This document shows, one piece after another, positions 55,645-64,000 of a stretch of 64,000 nt of DNA. A program made the translations under genes and the position numbers. The stretch comes from Amycolatopsis sulphurea (lineage in GTDB: Bacteria > Actinomycetota > Actinomycetes > Mycobacteriales > Pseudonocardiaceae): positions 434,001 through 498,000 of the forward strand of contig NZ_PDJK01000002.1 in the NCBI RefSeq assembly GCF_002564045.1, read 5' to 3'. Each line of letters starts with the position of its first letter. The stretch's first letter is position 1. The notes under the pieces were generated by a model. It was not told the DNA's origin and searched no databases. It worked only from the letters and a program-made list of their open reading frames with translations.

Positions 55645-55955
55645 GCCTGGTGACCACCCACGTCCTCGATACCGCGTCCGGAAAGCCGGCCGCCGGGATC
55701 GCCGTGCGGTTCGAGCAGGACGGCACTTTGCTCGCCGAAGGCGTCACCGATGCCGACGGCCGGATCCGCGACCTCGGCCCGGGCCGTCTCGAACCCGGCG
55801 TCTACCGGCTGGTCTTCGACACCGGCTCGTACCTGGGCCCGGAGGCGTTCTTCCCGGAGGTGACGATCGCCTTCCGGATCGCCGACGGCACTACGCACCA
55901 CCACGTGCCGATGCTGCTGAGCCCGTTCGCCTACTCGGCCTATCGAGGGAGCTGA
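55641..55955 (+). CDS. uraH: 5-hydroxyisourate hydrolase (transthyretin-like)
   Basis: 104 aa. Catalytic His in TTHVLDTASGKPA, Arg in the central strands, and the diagnostic C-terminal YRGS. It hydrolyses 5-hydroxyisourate to OHCU. ATG overlaps the uraD stop; pucL begins one base after its stop. Confidence 0.96.
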   Translation: MSLVTTHVLDTASGKPAAGIAVRFEQDGTLLAEGVTDADGRIRDLGPGRLEPGVYRLVFDTGSYLGPEAFFPEVTIAFRIADGTTHHHVPMLLSPFAYSAYRGS

Positions 55956-55956
55956 C

Positions 55957-56847
55957 GTGGGAATCTCCTTGGGCCCCAACCAATACGGCAAGTCCGAAGT
56001 CCGGCTGGTCACGGTGCGCCGGGAAGGCGCGGTGCATCACCTGCGCGACCTCACCGTGTCCACCGCGTTGCGCGGCGACCTGACCGGCACGCACCTCACC
56101 GGCGACAACTCCGCGGTGCTGGCCACCGACACGCAGAAGAACACCGTGTACGCCTTCGCCAAGCAGCAGGACATCGGGGAGATCGAGGATTTCGCGCTAC
56201 GGCTGGGCAGACGCTTCGTTCACACGCAGGAAAAGATCACCACCGCGCGGATCACCATCGCCGAGCACGGCTGGGACCGGATCCCGGTCGACGGCGTGCC
56301 GCACGACCACGCGTTCAGCCGCACCGGCGGGGAAACCCGCACGACCGCCGTGACGGTGCGGGAGAACCGGGCTTGGATCGTGTCCGGTGTGGACGGTCTG
56401 GTGGTGCTGAAGTCGACCGGCTCGGAGTTCCACGGCTTCCCCCAGGACGAATACACCACGCTGGCCGAGACCGACGACCGTATTCTGGCCACCGCCGTGA
56501 CCGCGCGGTGGCGATACCAGGGCGAGGACGGGATCGACTGGGCCGGCAGCCACCACGAGATCCGGCGGACGATGCTGGAAACGTTCGCCACCAAGCACAG
56601 CCTGTCCTTGCAGCAGACCTTGTACTCGATGGGTGAGGCGGTACTGCGGGCCCGGCCGGACGTCGCCGAGGTCCGGCTTTCGCTGCCGAACAAGCATCAC
56701 TTCCTCGTCGATCTGAGCCCGTTCGGCCTGGAGAACTCCGGCGAGGTGTACTACGCCGCCGACCGCCCGTACGGCCTGATCGAAGGCTCCGCGGTGCGCG
56801 ACGAAGCCGAAGAGCCCGGCCCAGCCTGGACCGGCGCCGTGCTCTAG
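55957..56847 (+). CDS. pucL: Urate oxidase
   Basis: 296 aa cofactor-free uricase. Both halves of the tunnelling fold are visible: GISLGPNQYGKSEVRLVTVRR, LTGDNSAVLATDTQKNTVYAFAK with the Thr of the catalytic triad, and EVRLSLPNKHHFLVDLSPFGLENSGEVYYAADRPYG. It converts urate to 5-hydroxyisourate and H2O2. It is the third gene of the uraD-uraH-pucL-permease operon. GTG start. Confidence 0.95.
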   Translation: MGISLGPNQYGKSEVRLVTVRREGAVHHLRDLTVSTALRGDLTGTHLTGDNSAVLATDTQKNTVYAFAKQQDIGEIEDFALRLGRRFVHTQEKITTARITIAEHGWDRIPVDGVPHDHAFSRTGGETRTTAVTVRENRAWIVSGVDGLVVLKSTGSEFHGFPQDEYTTLAETDDRILATAVTARWRYQGEDGIDWAGSHHEIRRTMLETFATKHSLSLQQTLYSMGEAVLRARPDVAEVRLSLPNKHHFLVDLSPFGLENSGEVYYAADRPYGLIEGSAVRDEAEEPGPAWTGAVL

Positions 56848-56865
56848 CCCGATCCTGGGAGAGCG

Positions 56866-58208
56866 ATGTCCACGAAGGAACGACCTGCGCGACATCCCGT
56901 CGACGCGGCGCCCCCGTTGCCACAGCTCGTGCTCGGCGGAGTGCAGCACGTCGCGGCCATGTACGCCGGCGTGGTGGCCCCACCGCTGGTGATCGGCGCC
57001 GCGGTGGGCCTGTCTCCCGGACAGCTGGCGCTGCTGATCAGCGCCGCACTGTTCACCGCCGGTCTGGCCACGCTGCTGCAAACCCTCGGGATCTGGCGGT
57101 TCGGTGCCCGGCTGCCGCTGGTCAACGGCGTCACATTCGCCGCCGTGGCGCCGATTCTCGCCATCGCGGCGCAACACCGCTCCGGCAACGCACTGGGCAT
57201 CGTCTTCGGCGCGACGCTCACCGGCGGCGTGTTCATGGTGCTGGCCGCGCCGTCTTCTCGAAGCTCACCCGGTTTTTCCCGCCGGTGGTGACCGGCACGG
57301 TGATCACGCTCATCGGGATCTCGCTGCTGCCGGTCGCCGTGCAGTGGATTTCCGCGCAGCGGCCCGCGGTCCGGCCCTCCGGGCTGCTGCTCGCCGGGGT
57401 CGCCCTGGCCGCGGTGCTGGTGTTCACCCGGTTCCTACGCGGATTCTGGAGCCGGATCGCCCTGCTGCTCGGGCTGGTCGCGGGCACGCTCGTGGCCTGG
57501 CCACTGGGTCAAGTCGACACGTCGACGCTACGGCAGGCGCCGGTGTTCGGCATCGCCTCGCCGTTCCACTTCGGCGCGCCCCGGTTCGAGGTCGCGGCCA
57601 TCCTCTCGATGCTCGTCGTGATGCTGGTGACGATGGCCGAGAGCACCGCCGATCTGCTGGCGCTGGGCGAGATCGTGGACCGCCCGACGACCAGCCGCAC
57701 GCTGGCCGACGGACTGCGCGCGGACGGGCTGTCCACCGCGGTCGGCACCATCTTCGGCGGCTTCGCCTGCACGGCGTTCGCGCAGAACATCGGCCTCGTT
57801 TCGCTGACCCGCATGTACAGCCGGTACGTCGTCGCGGCCGCCGGGGCGGTGCTCGTGCTGCTGGGCGCTTTCCCGATCGCAGGCGGGATCGTCGCGCTGG
57901 TCCCGCAACCCGTGCTCGGTGGGGCCGGGTTGGTGCTGTTCGGCAGCGTCGCGGTAAGTGGCGTGCGTACGCTGGCGAAGGCGTCGTTCGAGCACCCGGC
58001 GAACGCCGCGATCGTCGCCGCGTCGCTCGGCGTCGGGCTGATCCCGATCGTCGCGCCGGGCTTCTACTCGGGATTCCCCGCTTCACTGCAGGTGGTGCTC
58101 AACTCCGGCATCAGCGCCGGATGCGTGACCGCAGTGGTGCTGAACCTGGTGTTCGTGCCTCGATTGATAGAACGCTCTAGCGGCCACGAGCTATCCTCGG
58201 TGCCGTGA
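56866..58208 (+). pseudogene. NCS2 purine permease with a one-base frameshift
   Basis: Together the two frames give about 447 aa of a uric acid/xanthine permease: LPQLVLGGVQHVAAMYAGVVAPPLVIGAAVGLSPGQLALLISAALFTAGLATLLQTLG, then TFAAVAPILAIAAQ, and after the break VVTGTVITLIGISLLP, QNIGLVSLTRMYSRYVVAAAGA. At 57250-57258 the DNA reads GCGCCGTCTTCTCG where GCGCCG-TTC-TTC-TCG would keep FFSKLTRFFPPVVTG in frame, so one T is missing. ATG 56866; stop overlaps the TetR GTG by 4. A sequencing error is as likely as a real mutation. Confidence 0.85.
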
Positions 58209-58801
58209 CAGGGACGAAGGACCGCATCCTCGCCGCCGGCGCCGAACTGTTCCGGCAGGGCGGATACAGTGGCACGGGCGTGAAGCAGATCGTGGAGAAG
58301 GCCGGCGCGCCGTTCGGGTCGCTGTACCACTTCTTCCCCGGCGGCAAGGAGCAGCTGGGCGAGGAGGTCGTGCGGACCTCGGGCATGGCGTACATCCAGC
58401 TGTTCGATCTGTTCATCGCACCCGCGCCGGATCTGCTCACCGGCATCGAGACGTTCTTCGCCGCGGGCGTGACCACGTTGCTGGAAACCGACTACGTCGA
58501 AGGCTGCCCGATCGCCACGGTGGCACTGGAAGTCGCGACCACGAACGAGCCGCTCCGCAAAGCCACCGCGGACGTGTTCACGGCCTGGATCGAGGCGGGG
58601 ACGGAGAAGTTCGCCCCCTTCGGACTGCCCCGGGATGCGGCGCGGACGTTGACCATCAGCCTGATCAACAGCCTGGAGGGCGCGTTCGTGCTGGCCCGGT
58701 CGATGCGTTCGGTCGAGCCGATGGCCGTTGCCGGTGCTTCGGTGGCTGATACTGCTCGGCGGCTGCTTGCGGAGCTGGGGCAGGATGGGGCCAGAGACTA
58801 A
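58205..58801 (+). CDS. TetR family regulator
   Basis: 198 aa. HTH: KDRILAAGAELFRQGGYSGTGVKQIVEKAGAPFGSLYHFFPGGKEQLGEEV. The ligand domain (AEGCP-type ETDYVEGCPIATVALEVATTNEPLRKATADVF) resembles YxaF/LmrA-type TetR proteins. Its GTG overlaps the permease stop, so it is at the end of the purine operon, and may regulate uptake or be unrelated. Confidence 0.9.
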   Translation: MTGTKDRILAAGAELFRQGGYSGTGVKQIVEKAGAPFGSLYHFFPGGKEQLGEEVVRTSGMAYIQLFDLFIAPAPDLLTGIETFFAAGVTTLLETDYVEGCPIATVALEVATTNEPLRKATADVFTAWIEAGTEKFAPFGLPRDAARTLTISLINSLEGAFVLARSMRSVEPMAVAGASVADTARRLLAELGQDGARD

Positions 58802-58805
58802 TCCT

Positions 58806-58882
58806 TTGTCCAATGTGGACTTTTCTTGGGTTTTAGACTTCTTCCCTTGCCAGTTATCGGTTTTCGATTGTCCATAGTGGAT
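58806..58882. promoter_or_regulatory. Two similar operator-like elements, 62 bp apart
   Basis: TTGTCCA-ATG-TGGAC (58806-58820) and TTGTCCA-TAG-TGGAT (58868-58882) lie in an AT-rich spacer between the TetR gene and the HNH gene. Repeated, symmetric motifs of this kind suggest a shared DNA-binding protein and the promoter of the HNH gene. Confidence 0.45.
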
Positions 58883-58945
58883 TTTGAGTAGCTTCACCTG
58901 ATCGTGCGACATCGAACGGGTGTGCGATTCCGGTAGGCTGGTGGA

Positions 58946-60805
58946 GTGTTCGAGACCTTGTCCTCCGCCGCCCCGGATCGGGAGTTGTGGCAGCTCACCG
59001 CAGGGGAAGCCGCTTCCCTGCTGCGGGAGGAGCTGGCGGCGTTGTGGCGGCAGGAGTCGCGGGTGTGCCAGGTGATCGCGCACCTGGACGGCGGTGGTGG
59101 CGCGCAGGAGCTGGGCTATTCGTCGACGGCGGCGCTGGTGGCCGAGCTGGCGCGGACATCCCCTGCCGCGGTACGGAAGCTGGTGGCGCGGGCACTCGCC
59201 ACCAATCCCGGCCACGGTCTGGACGGCGCGGAGATTCCCGCTGCGGCACCGCTGACCGGTCAGGCGGTCGCGGAGGGCACGCTCTCCCCCGCCCAGGCCG
59301 ACGCGATCGTATCCGTGCTGCACGCGATCCCGGCCACCGTGAGCGCCGCGGACCGGGACCGCACGGAACACACGCTGGTCGAGCTGGCCCGCACCGCGGG
59401 GGTGGCCGAGATCGCCGTCGCCGGCCGTCGCGCTCTCGACCTGCTCGACCCGGATGGCACGCCCCCTCGCGATACCCCCGTGCCCGAGCGCGCCCTGCGG
59501 CTACGCACCCGCCGAGATGGGACGGTGGTGTTCGATGGTCACCTTGATCCGGTATCCGGAGCGTCGACCCTTGCCCTGCTGGAACCCCTCGCCGCGCCCC
59601 ACACCGACTCCCGCACCGATGGCCCTGCCGACCACCCTGCCCTTGGCTCTGCCGACGGCTCTGCCGACGGCCCTGGCGGTGAACAGCCGGCGCGAAGCCG
59701 TGCCGAGCGATACGGGGACGCGCTCATGGAGATCATCGCCCTCGCCGCCGGCCACCCCGACGCCCCCAACCACAGTGGTGGCCGAGCCGACCTCGTCGTC
59801 ACCATCCCGCTGGACACGCTCCGCACCGGACTCGGCCACGCCCACCTGGACCTCGCCACCCCACTCACCGCCGCCGAAGCCCGAACCCTCGCCTGCGACT
59901 GCCGCCTCATCCCCGCCGTCCTGGGCTCCCCCGGCCAGCCCCTCGACGTCGGCCGCGCGAAACGACTCGTCACCGACCCCATCCGCACCGCCCTCACCCT
60001 CCGCGACCGCGGCTGCACCTTCCCCAGCTGCACCCGCCCACCACGCCACTGCGATGCCCACCACATCGTCGAATGGTGGAACGGCGGCCCCACCTCCCTC
60101 GACAACCTCACCCTGCTCTGCAAACACCACCACCGCCTCCTCCACCGCAGCGGCTGGACCCTCCACATCACCCACGACCGCCCCCAGTTCACCCCACCCC
60201 ACTACCTCGACCCCAACGAAAACCCCGAACCAACACCCACCACACCGCCCAACCCCGCGCCGCCTGACCACCCGCCCCGCCCGGTCGGCGGACCACAACT
60301 CCGTCCTCGCCACCAGCGGCACCGTCCAGCGGCACCGTCCAGCGGCACCGTCCAGCGGCACCGTCCAGCGGCACCGTCCAGCGGCACCGTCCAGCGGCAC
60401 CGTCCAGCGGCACCGTCCAGCGGCACCGTCCAGCGGCACCGTCCAGCGGCACCGTCCAGCGGCACCGTCCAGCGGCACCGTCCAGCGGCACCGTCCAGCG
60501 GCACCGTCCAGCGGCACCGTCCAGCGGCACCGTCCAGCGGCACCGTCCAGCGGCACCGTCCAGCCCCTAGACGGGGCGGACTGAGGCCGAGAGCAGCCAG
60601 ACACCGGCCCCCCAAACCGGCCTCACCCAGCCCCGGGCAGACCGGACCCGTCGGCCACCACCCACGGCCCGACCGCCACTCCGCGAACGGCAGCCACCCC
60701 ACGGCACTCGGCCAGTCCGCGCGCCTAAAGCACCGGCCGCCCCGAGCTGTCCGGTCCATCGCTCACCCGAGCAGCGGGCACCACCGGGCGTTCCGGCAAC
60801 CCTAG
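58946..60805 (+). CDS. DUF222/HNH endonuclease protein with a frame-cycling repeat tail
   Basis: 619 aa. The DUF222 helical domain (about 15-200, for example LVAELARTSPAAVRKLVARALATNPG and AEGTLSPAQADAIVSVL) is followed by an HNH nuclease: RDRGCTFPSCTRPPRHCDAHHIVEWWNGGPTSLDNLTLLCKHHHRLLHR. Such proteins are abundant in actinobacteria; many belong to mobile or repeated families. After about residue 455 the frame enters nineteen 13-bp repeats and encodes a 13-aa unit (RHRPAAPSSGTVQ), then a Pro/Arg tail. GTG 58946 is the first good start. The useful protein probably ends near the repeat; the tail is variable. Confidence 0.85.
   Translation: MFETLSSAAPDRELWQLTAGEAASLLREELAALWRQESRVCQVIAHLDGGGGAQELGYSSTAALVAELARTSPAAVRKLVARALATNPGHGLDGAEIPAAAPLTGQAVAEGTLSPAQADAIVSVLHAIPATVSAADRDRTEHTLVELARTAGVAEIAVAGRRALDLLDPDGTPPRDTPVPERALRLRTRRDGTVVFDGHLDPVSGASTLALLEPLAAPHTDSRTDGPADHPALGSADGSADGPGGEQPARSRAERYGDALMEIIALAAGHPDAPNHSGGRADLVVTIPLDTLRTGLGHAHLDLATPLTAAEARTLACDCRLIPAVLGSPGQPLDVGRAKRLVTDPIRTALTLRDRGCTFPSCTRPPRHCDAHHIVEWWNGGPTSLDNLTLLCKHHHRLLHRSGWTLHITHDRPQFTPPHYLDPNENPEPTPTTPPNPAPPDHPPRPVGGPQLRPRHQRHRPAAPSSGTVQRHRPAAPSSGTVQRHRPAAPSSGTVQRHRPAAPSSGTVQRHRPAAPSSGTVQRHRPAAPSSGTVQRHRPAPRRGGLRPRAARHRPPKPASPSPGQTGPVGHHPRPDRHSANGSHPTALGQSARLKHRPPRAVRSIAHPSSGHHRAFRQP
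60317..60563 (+). repeat. Nineteen perfect copies of a 13-bp unit
   Basis: CGGCACCGTCCAG repeated 19 times over 247 bp with no mismatch. Because 13 is not divisible by 3, all three forward frames (and all three reverse) stay open through it and the encoded period is 39 bp. Removal or gain of one unit moves the downstream frame. Confidence 0.97.
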
Positions 60806-61030
60806 GTGCGCCGGGAATACCGGGCTGCCACCATCACCGGGCATTCCAGCAACGCCAGGGATTCCAGCCACACCACGCCAGCCCGGCTCAGCACGCCTGG
60901 CTCCACACCACACCAGCTCAGCACCAGGCCCGACCCCACACCAGTTCAGCACGGCGGGCCCGGTCCGGCAGGCCCGACCCGACCAGGCCCGGCCCAGCCC
61001 GACCAGGCCCAGCCCCACAGCAGACCAGCC

Positions 61031-63295
61031 TCAGGTCCCGGTGAGATGTTCCGGCCGGACCGGGACGCGGCTCAGCGCGAGTCCGGTCGCGGCGCGGATG
61101 GCGGCGACGATGGCGGGGGTCGAGGAGATCGTGGGGGGTTCGCCGACGCCGCGGAGGCCGTAGGGGGCGTGCGGGTCCGGGCGTTCCAGGACGTCGATCG
61201 ACATCGGGGGCATGTCCAGCACGGTGGGGATCAGGTAATCGGTGAACGACGGGTTGCGGACCTGGCCGTCCACCACCTGGATCTCCTCCATCACCGCGAG
61301 GCCCAGGCCCTGGGCGGAACCGCCCTGGATCTGCCCGACGACGGCCTGGGGGTTCATGGCCTTGCCGACATCTTGGGCACAGTCCAGCTGCACTACCTTG
61401 ACCAGGCCCAGCTCCACATCCACATCGACCACGGCGCGGTGGGCCGCGAAGCCGTACTGCACATGGGCATCGCCCTGGCCGGTTTCCGGGTCCAGTGCGG
61501 TGGTCGGGCGGTGGCGCCATTCCCGGGTTTCGTCGAACTGCTCGTCGGCCAGGGCGGAAACCAGGTCGGCGACGACCTCTCCGCCGGCGGAGAGCAGTTT
61601 GCCGCCGGCGAAACGGGTTTGCGGCTCCAGCGCGGCATGCGCCAGCAGCCGGGTCCGGACGGCGGCGCAGGCCGAGCGCACCGCGCCTCCGGTGACGTAG
61701 GTCTGCCGGGACGCGGAGCTGGATCCGCTGTTGCCGATCGACGTGTCCATCGGCAGCACGGTCACCTGCTCCACGCCCAGCTCGGTCCGCACGATCTGCT
61801 GCAGCACGGTGACCAGCCCCTGCCCGACCTCGCAGGCAGCGGTCTGCACCGTGGCCGCCGGTTCGCCGCCGACGACCTGCAGCCGGACGCGGGCCGTCGA
61901 GTAGTCGTCGAAGCCTTCGGAGAAACAGATGTTCTTGATGCCGACGGCGTAACCGACCCCGCGCACGAGGCCCTCACCGTGCGTAGTGTTGGACACGCCG
62001 CCGGGCAGGTTCCGGAGGTCACTGCCGCGCTCGGCGGGCAACGGCTTGTCCCGCACGCGTTCGAGCAGTTCGGCCACCGGCGCCGCGGAGTCCACGACCT
62101 GACCGGTCGGCATGACCGAACCCTCGCGCATGGCGTTGCGCATGCGGACTTCCACCGGGTCGATACCGCAGGCCGCGGCGAGCCTGTCCATTTGGGACTC
62201 GTAGCCGAACGCCGCCTGCACCGCGCCGAACCCACGCATCGCGCCGCACGGCGGATTGTTCGTGTACGTGCCCCAGCAGTCCACCGACACGTTGTCCACT
62301 GTGTACGGTCCCACGCCGAGCGTCGCGGCGTTCGCCACGACAGCGCCGGTGGACGAGGCGTACGCACCACCGTCAAGGAAGATCCGCGCCCGGACGTACA
62401 CCAGGCGGCCGTCCCTCGTGGCACCGTGCTCGTAGTACATCTTCGCCGGATGCCGGTGCACGTGACCGTAGAAGGACTCTTCGCGGTTGTAGACCATCTT
62501 CACTGGCTTGCCGGTATGCAAGGCCAGCAGGCACGCGTGCACCTGCATCGACAGATCCTCCCGGCCGCCGAACGCACCGCCGACGCCACTGAGGGTGAGC
62601 CGCACCTTCTCCACCGGAAGCCCGAGCGCCGCAACGATCTGCTGCTGGTCGACGTGCAACCACTGCGTCGCCACGTACAGGTCCACGCCGCCTTCGGTGT
62701 CCGGCACGGCAAGCCCGGATTCCGGGCCGAGAAAGGCCTGATCCTGCATACCGACCTCGTACACGCCGGACACCACTACATCGGCCGGAATCTCGGCCGC
62801 GCCACGGCGAATCGGTACGTGCCGCACGACGTTGCCGCCCGGATGCAGCTCGGCGCCCACCCCCGCGACCGCGGCTTCGGAATCGGTGACCGGGGTCAGT
62901 TCCTCGTACCGCACCTCGATTCGTTTCATTGCCCGCCGCGCGGTCTCCGGATGGTCAGCGGCCACGAGCGCAACCGGTTCCCCTTGGTAGCGCACGACTT
63001 CGTCGGCGAGCACCGGCTGGTCGGCGTGTTCCAGGCCGTACCGGTTCAGGCCCGGCACGTCCTCGTGCGTCAGCACCGCGTAAACCCCCGGCACCCGCAA
63101 TGCCTCAGTGAGGTCGATGCCGCAGATCCGCGCATACGGGTGCGGGCTGCGCAACGTGACGCCCCACAGCATGTCCTCGTGCCACAGATCCGAGGCGTAC
63201 GCGAACTCGCCACGCACCTTCACCGTGCCGTCCGGCCGGGCCGCGTTCGCGCCGATGCCGTTCGCGCTGCTGGTCGCCTGTTCCGTCGTGGTCAT
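61031..63295 (-). CDS. Xanthine dehydrogenase, molybdopterin-binding subunit
   Basis: 754 aa. Typical of XdhB/PucD subunits: VRGEFAYASDLWHEDMLWGVTLRSPHPYARI at the N-terminus, GVGGAFGGREDLSMQVHACLLALHTGKPVKMVYNREESF for the molybdenum cofactor, and GLRGVGEPPTISSTP with the catalytic Glu (GEPP). It oxidises hypoxanthine/xanthine to urate with separate FAD and 2Fe-2S subunits, which must lie past 64000 or elsewhere. ATG 63295 overlaps the deaminase gene by 4 bases. Confidence 0.93.
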   Translation of the reverse strand: MTTTEQATSSANGIGANAARPDGTVKVRGEFAYASDLWHEDMLWGVTLRSPHPYARICGIDLTEALRVPGVYAVLTHEDVPGLNRYGLEHADQPVLADEVVRYQGEPVALVAADHPETARRAMKRIEVRYEELTPVTDSEAAVAGVGAELHPGGNVVRHVPIRRGAAEIPADVVVSGVYEVGMQDQAFLGPESGLAVPDTEGGVDLYVATQWLHVDQQQIVAALGLPVEKVRLTLSGVGGAFGGREDLSMQVHACLLALHTGKPVKMVYNREESFYGHVHRHPAKMYYEHGATRDGRLVYVRARIFLDGGAYASSTGAVVANAATLGVGPYTVDNVSVDCWGTYTNNPPCGAMRGFGAVQAAFGYESQMDRLAAACGIDPVEVRMRNAMREGSVMPTGQVVDSAAPVAELLERVRDKPLPAERGSDLRNLPGGVSNTTHGEGLVRGVGYAVGIKNICFSEGFDDYSTARVRLQVVGGEPAATVQTAACEVGQGLVTVLQQIVRTELGVEQVTVLPMDTSIGNSGSSSASRQTYVTGGAVRSACAAVRTRLLAHAALEPQTRFAGGKLLSAGGEVVADLVSALADEQFDETREWRHRPTTALDPETGQGDAHVQYGFAAHRAVVDVDVELGLVKVVQLDCAQDVGKAMNPQAVVGQIQGGSAQGLGLAVMEEIQVVDGQVRNPSFTDYLIPTVLDMPPMSIDVLERPDPHAPYGLRGVGEPPTISSTPAIVAAIRAATGLALSRVPVRPEHLTGT

Positions 63296-64000
63296 CGGTC
63301 CTCCCGCAACCGCATGCTCGCCGCCGTCAGCTCGCGGGCCAGTACGGACTCGTCCGCCAGCTTCAGACGGCCCCGCTCCACCACCGTCTTCCCACCGACG
63401 AAAACCCGCGACAACGGTGGCGTGGCGGCCAAGACGAGTGCTGCCACCGGGTCGTCGATGCCCGCATAGTTCAGGCCGGACAGGTCCCACACCGCCAGAT
63501 CCGCCAGTTTGCCGGGCTCCAGCGAACCCAGTTCGCCCTCCCGGCCGAGGCAGCGCGCGCCGCCCATGGTGCCGAGCCACAACGCTTCCCGGGTCGTCAG
63601 CGCGGTCGGCCCGCCGCGCTGACGCGCCTGCAGCAACGCCTGGTGCAGCTCTTCGCCGAGCCCGCCGGACTCATTGGACGCCGCCCCGTCGACGCCCAGG
63701 CCGACCGGTGCGCCCGCGTCGAGCAGGTCGCGTACGGGCGCGATCCCGGTGCCCAGCCGTCCGTTCGACGTCGGGCAGTGCGCGGAGCCCGTGCCGGTGG
63801 CACCGAAGCGGCGGATCGCGTCCGGGGCGAGGTGCACGGTGTGCGCCAGCCACACGTCCGTACCGAGCCAGCCGAGCAGGTCCGCGTACTCGGCCGGGGT
63901 GCGCCCGGTTTCGGCCAGGCACTGCCGCTGCTCGTCGAGCGTCTCGGCGAGATGGGTGTGCAGCCGGACGCCCTTGCGCCGGGCCAGATCCGCGGCACCG
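63292..64000 (-). CDS. 8-oxoguanine/guanine deaminase-like amidohydrolase (N-terminus beyond window)
   Basis: The C-terminal 235 codons of a deaminase of the atrazine chlorohydrolase/8-oxoguanine deaminase group: VRLHTHLAETLDEQ, VWLAHTVHLAP with a metal His, and CPTSNGRLGTGIAPVRDLLDAGAPVGLGVDGAASNES with the catalytic Asp. The chain GxGVDGxASN is characteristic. It would feed xanthine (or urate-like) products to the dehydrogenase coupled behind it. The frame continues to the window edge, so the start is unseen. Confidence 0.86.
   Translation of the reverse strand, partial: GAADLARRKGVRLHTHLAETLDEQRQCLAETGRTPAEYADLLGWLGTDVWLAHTVHLAPDAIRRFGATGTGSAHCPTSNGRLGTGIAPVRDLLDAGAPVGLGVDGAASNESGGLGEELHQALLQARQRGGPTALTTREALWLGTMGGARCLGREGELGSLEPGKLADLAVWDLSGLNYAGIDDPVAALVLAATPPLSRVFVGGKTVVERGRLKLADESVLARELTAASMRLREDR

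Noticed and set aside
59501..60604. Long antisense frame opposite the HNH gene with AAGRCRWTVPLDG repeats
   Set aside because: It exists because the 13-bp array is open in all six frames; the sense strand encodes the DUF222 and HNH domains.

Overview
The window is high-GC actinobacterial chromosome. Gene order and gene content point to the Pseudonocardiaceae, probably Amycolatopsis or a close relative: the block from the whiG-type sigma factor through xerC, dprA, comM and yraN to rnhB and lepB, the rpsB-tsf-pyrH-frr-cdsA block, an amt-glnB-glnD operon, and many GTG starts. No replication origin, rRNA, complete tRNA, insertion sequence or CRISPR array is visible. The organism is inferred from sequence features only.

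Layout. 1-2.1 kb: start of a DHA2-type exporter and a class F sortase gene overlapping a secreted, sortase-associated protein. 2.5-7.9 kb: the most interesting accessory region. A TIR-domain protein, a large STAND-like P-loop protein with a degenerate Walker A, and a membrane-anchored protein form a tight three-gene cassette, preceded by an XRE/TPR regulator on the same strand. 8-11.4 kb: small, broken or poorly known genes, including a regulator fragment ending in a 69-bp hairpin repeat and a serine hydrolase split by a frameshift. 11.4-17.6 kb: rlmN, then a decayed penicillin acylase, a Clostridium-type glutamyl-tRNA synthetase, a PadR regulator, a methyltransferase and a VOC protein, all lying between rlmN and cdsA, which are neighbours in many actinobacteria.

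17.6-36.0 kb: housekeeping. cdsA (with an unusual repeat-rich N-terminal extension), frr, pyrH, tsf, rpsB, an M23 peptidase, whiG, xerC, dprA, comM, yraN, a DUF2469 gene, rnhB, lepB, rplS, trmD, rimM, a KH protein gene and rpsP, nearly all on the minus strand. Hairpins separate rpsB, tsf and pyrH. 36.2-44.8 kb: two CPBP membrane proteases, a three-SdrD-repeat surface protein with an LAFTG sorting signal and terminator, an amidohydrolase, ffh and a MarR regulator. 44.9-49.9 kb: the nitrogen operon amt-glnB-glnD with a convincing GlnR-like operator, and an RlmA-type methyltransferase. 50.1-52.1 kb: a small WXG100/ESX-like pair.

52.1-64 kb: a purine catabolism locus. It covers guanine or 8-oxoguanine deamination, the molybdenum subunit of xanthine dehydrogenase, urate oxidase, hydroxyisourate hydrolase, OHCU decarboxylase, allantoinase and allantoicase, plus an NCS2 permease (frameshifted in this sequence), a TetR regulator and an unusual YkoF-like/HTH regulator. 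It is interrupted by a DUF222/HNH gene carrying nineteen 13-bp tandem repeats. Purine nitrogen is released as ammonia and urea, so this locus complements the nearby PII/ammonium-uptake operon.
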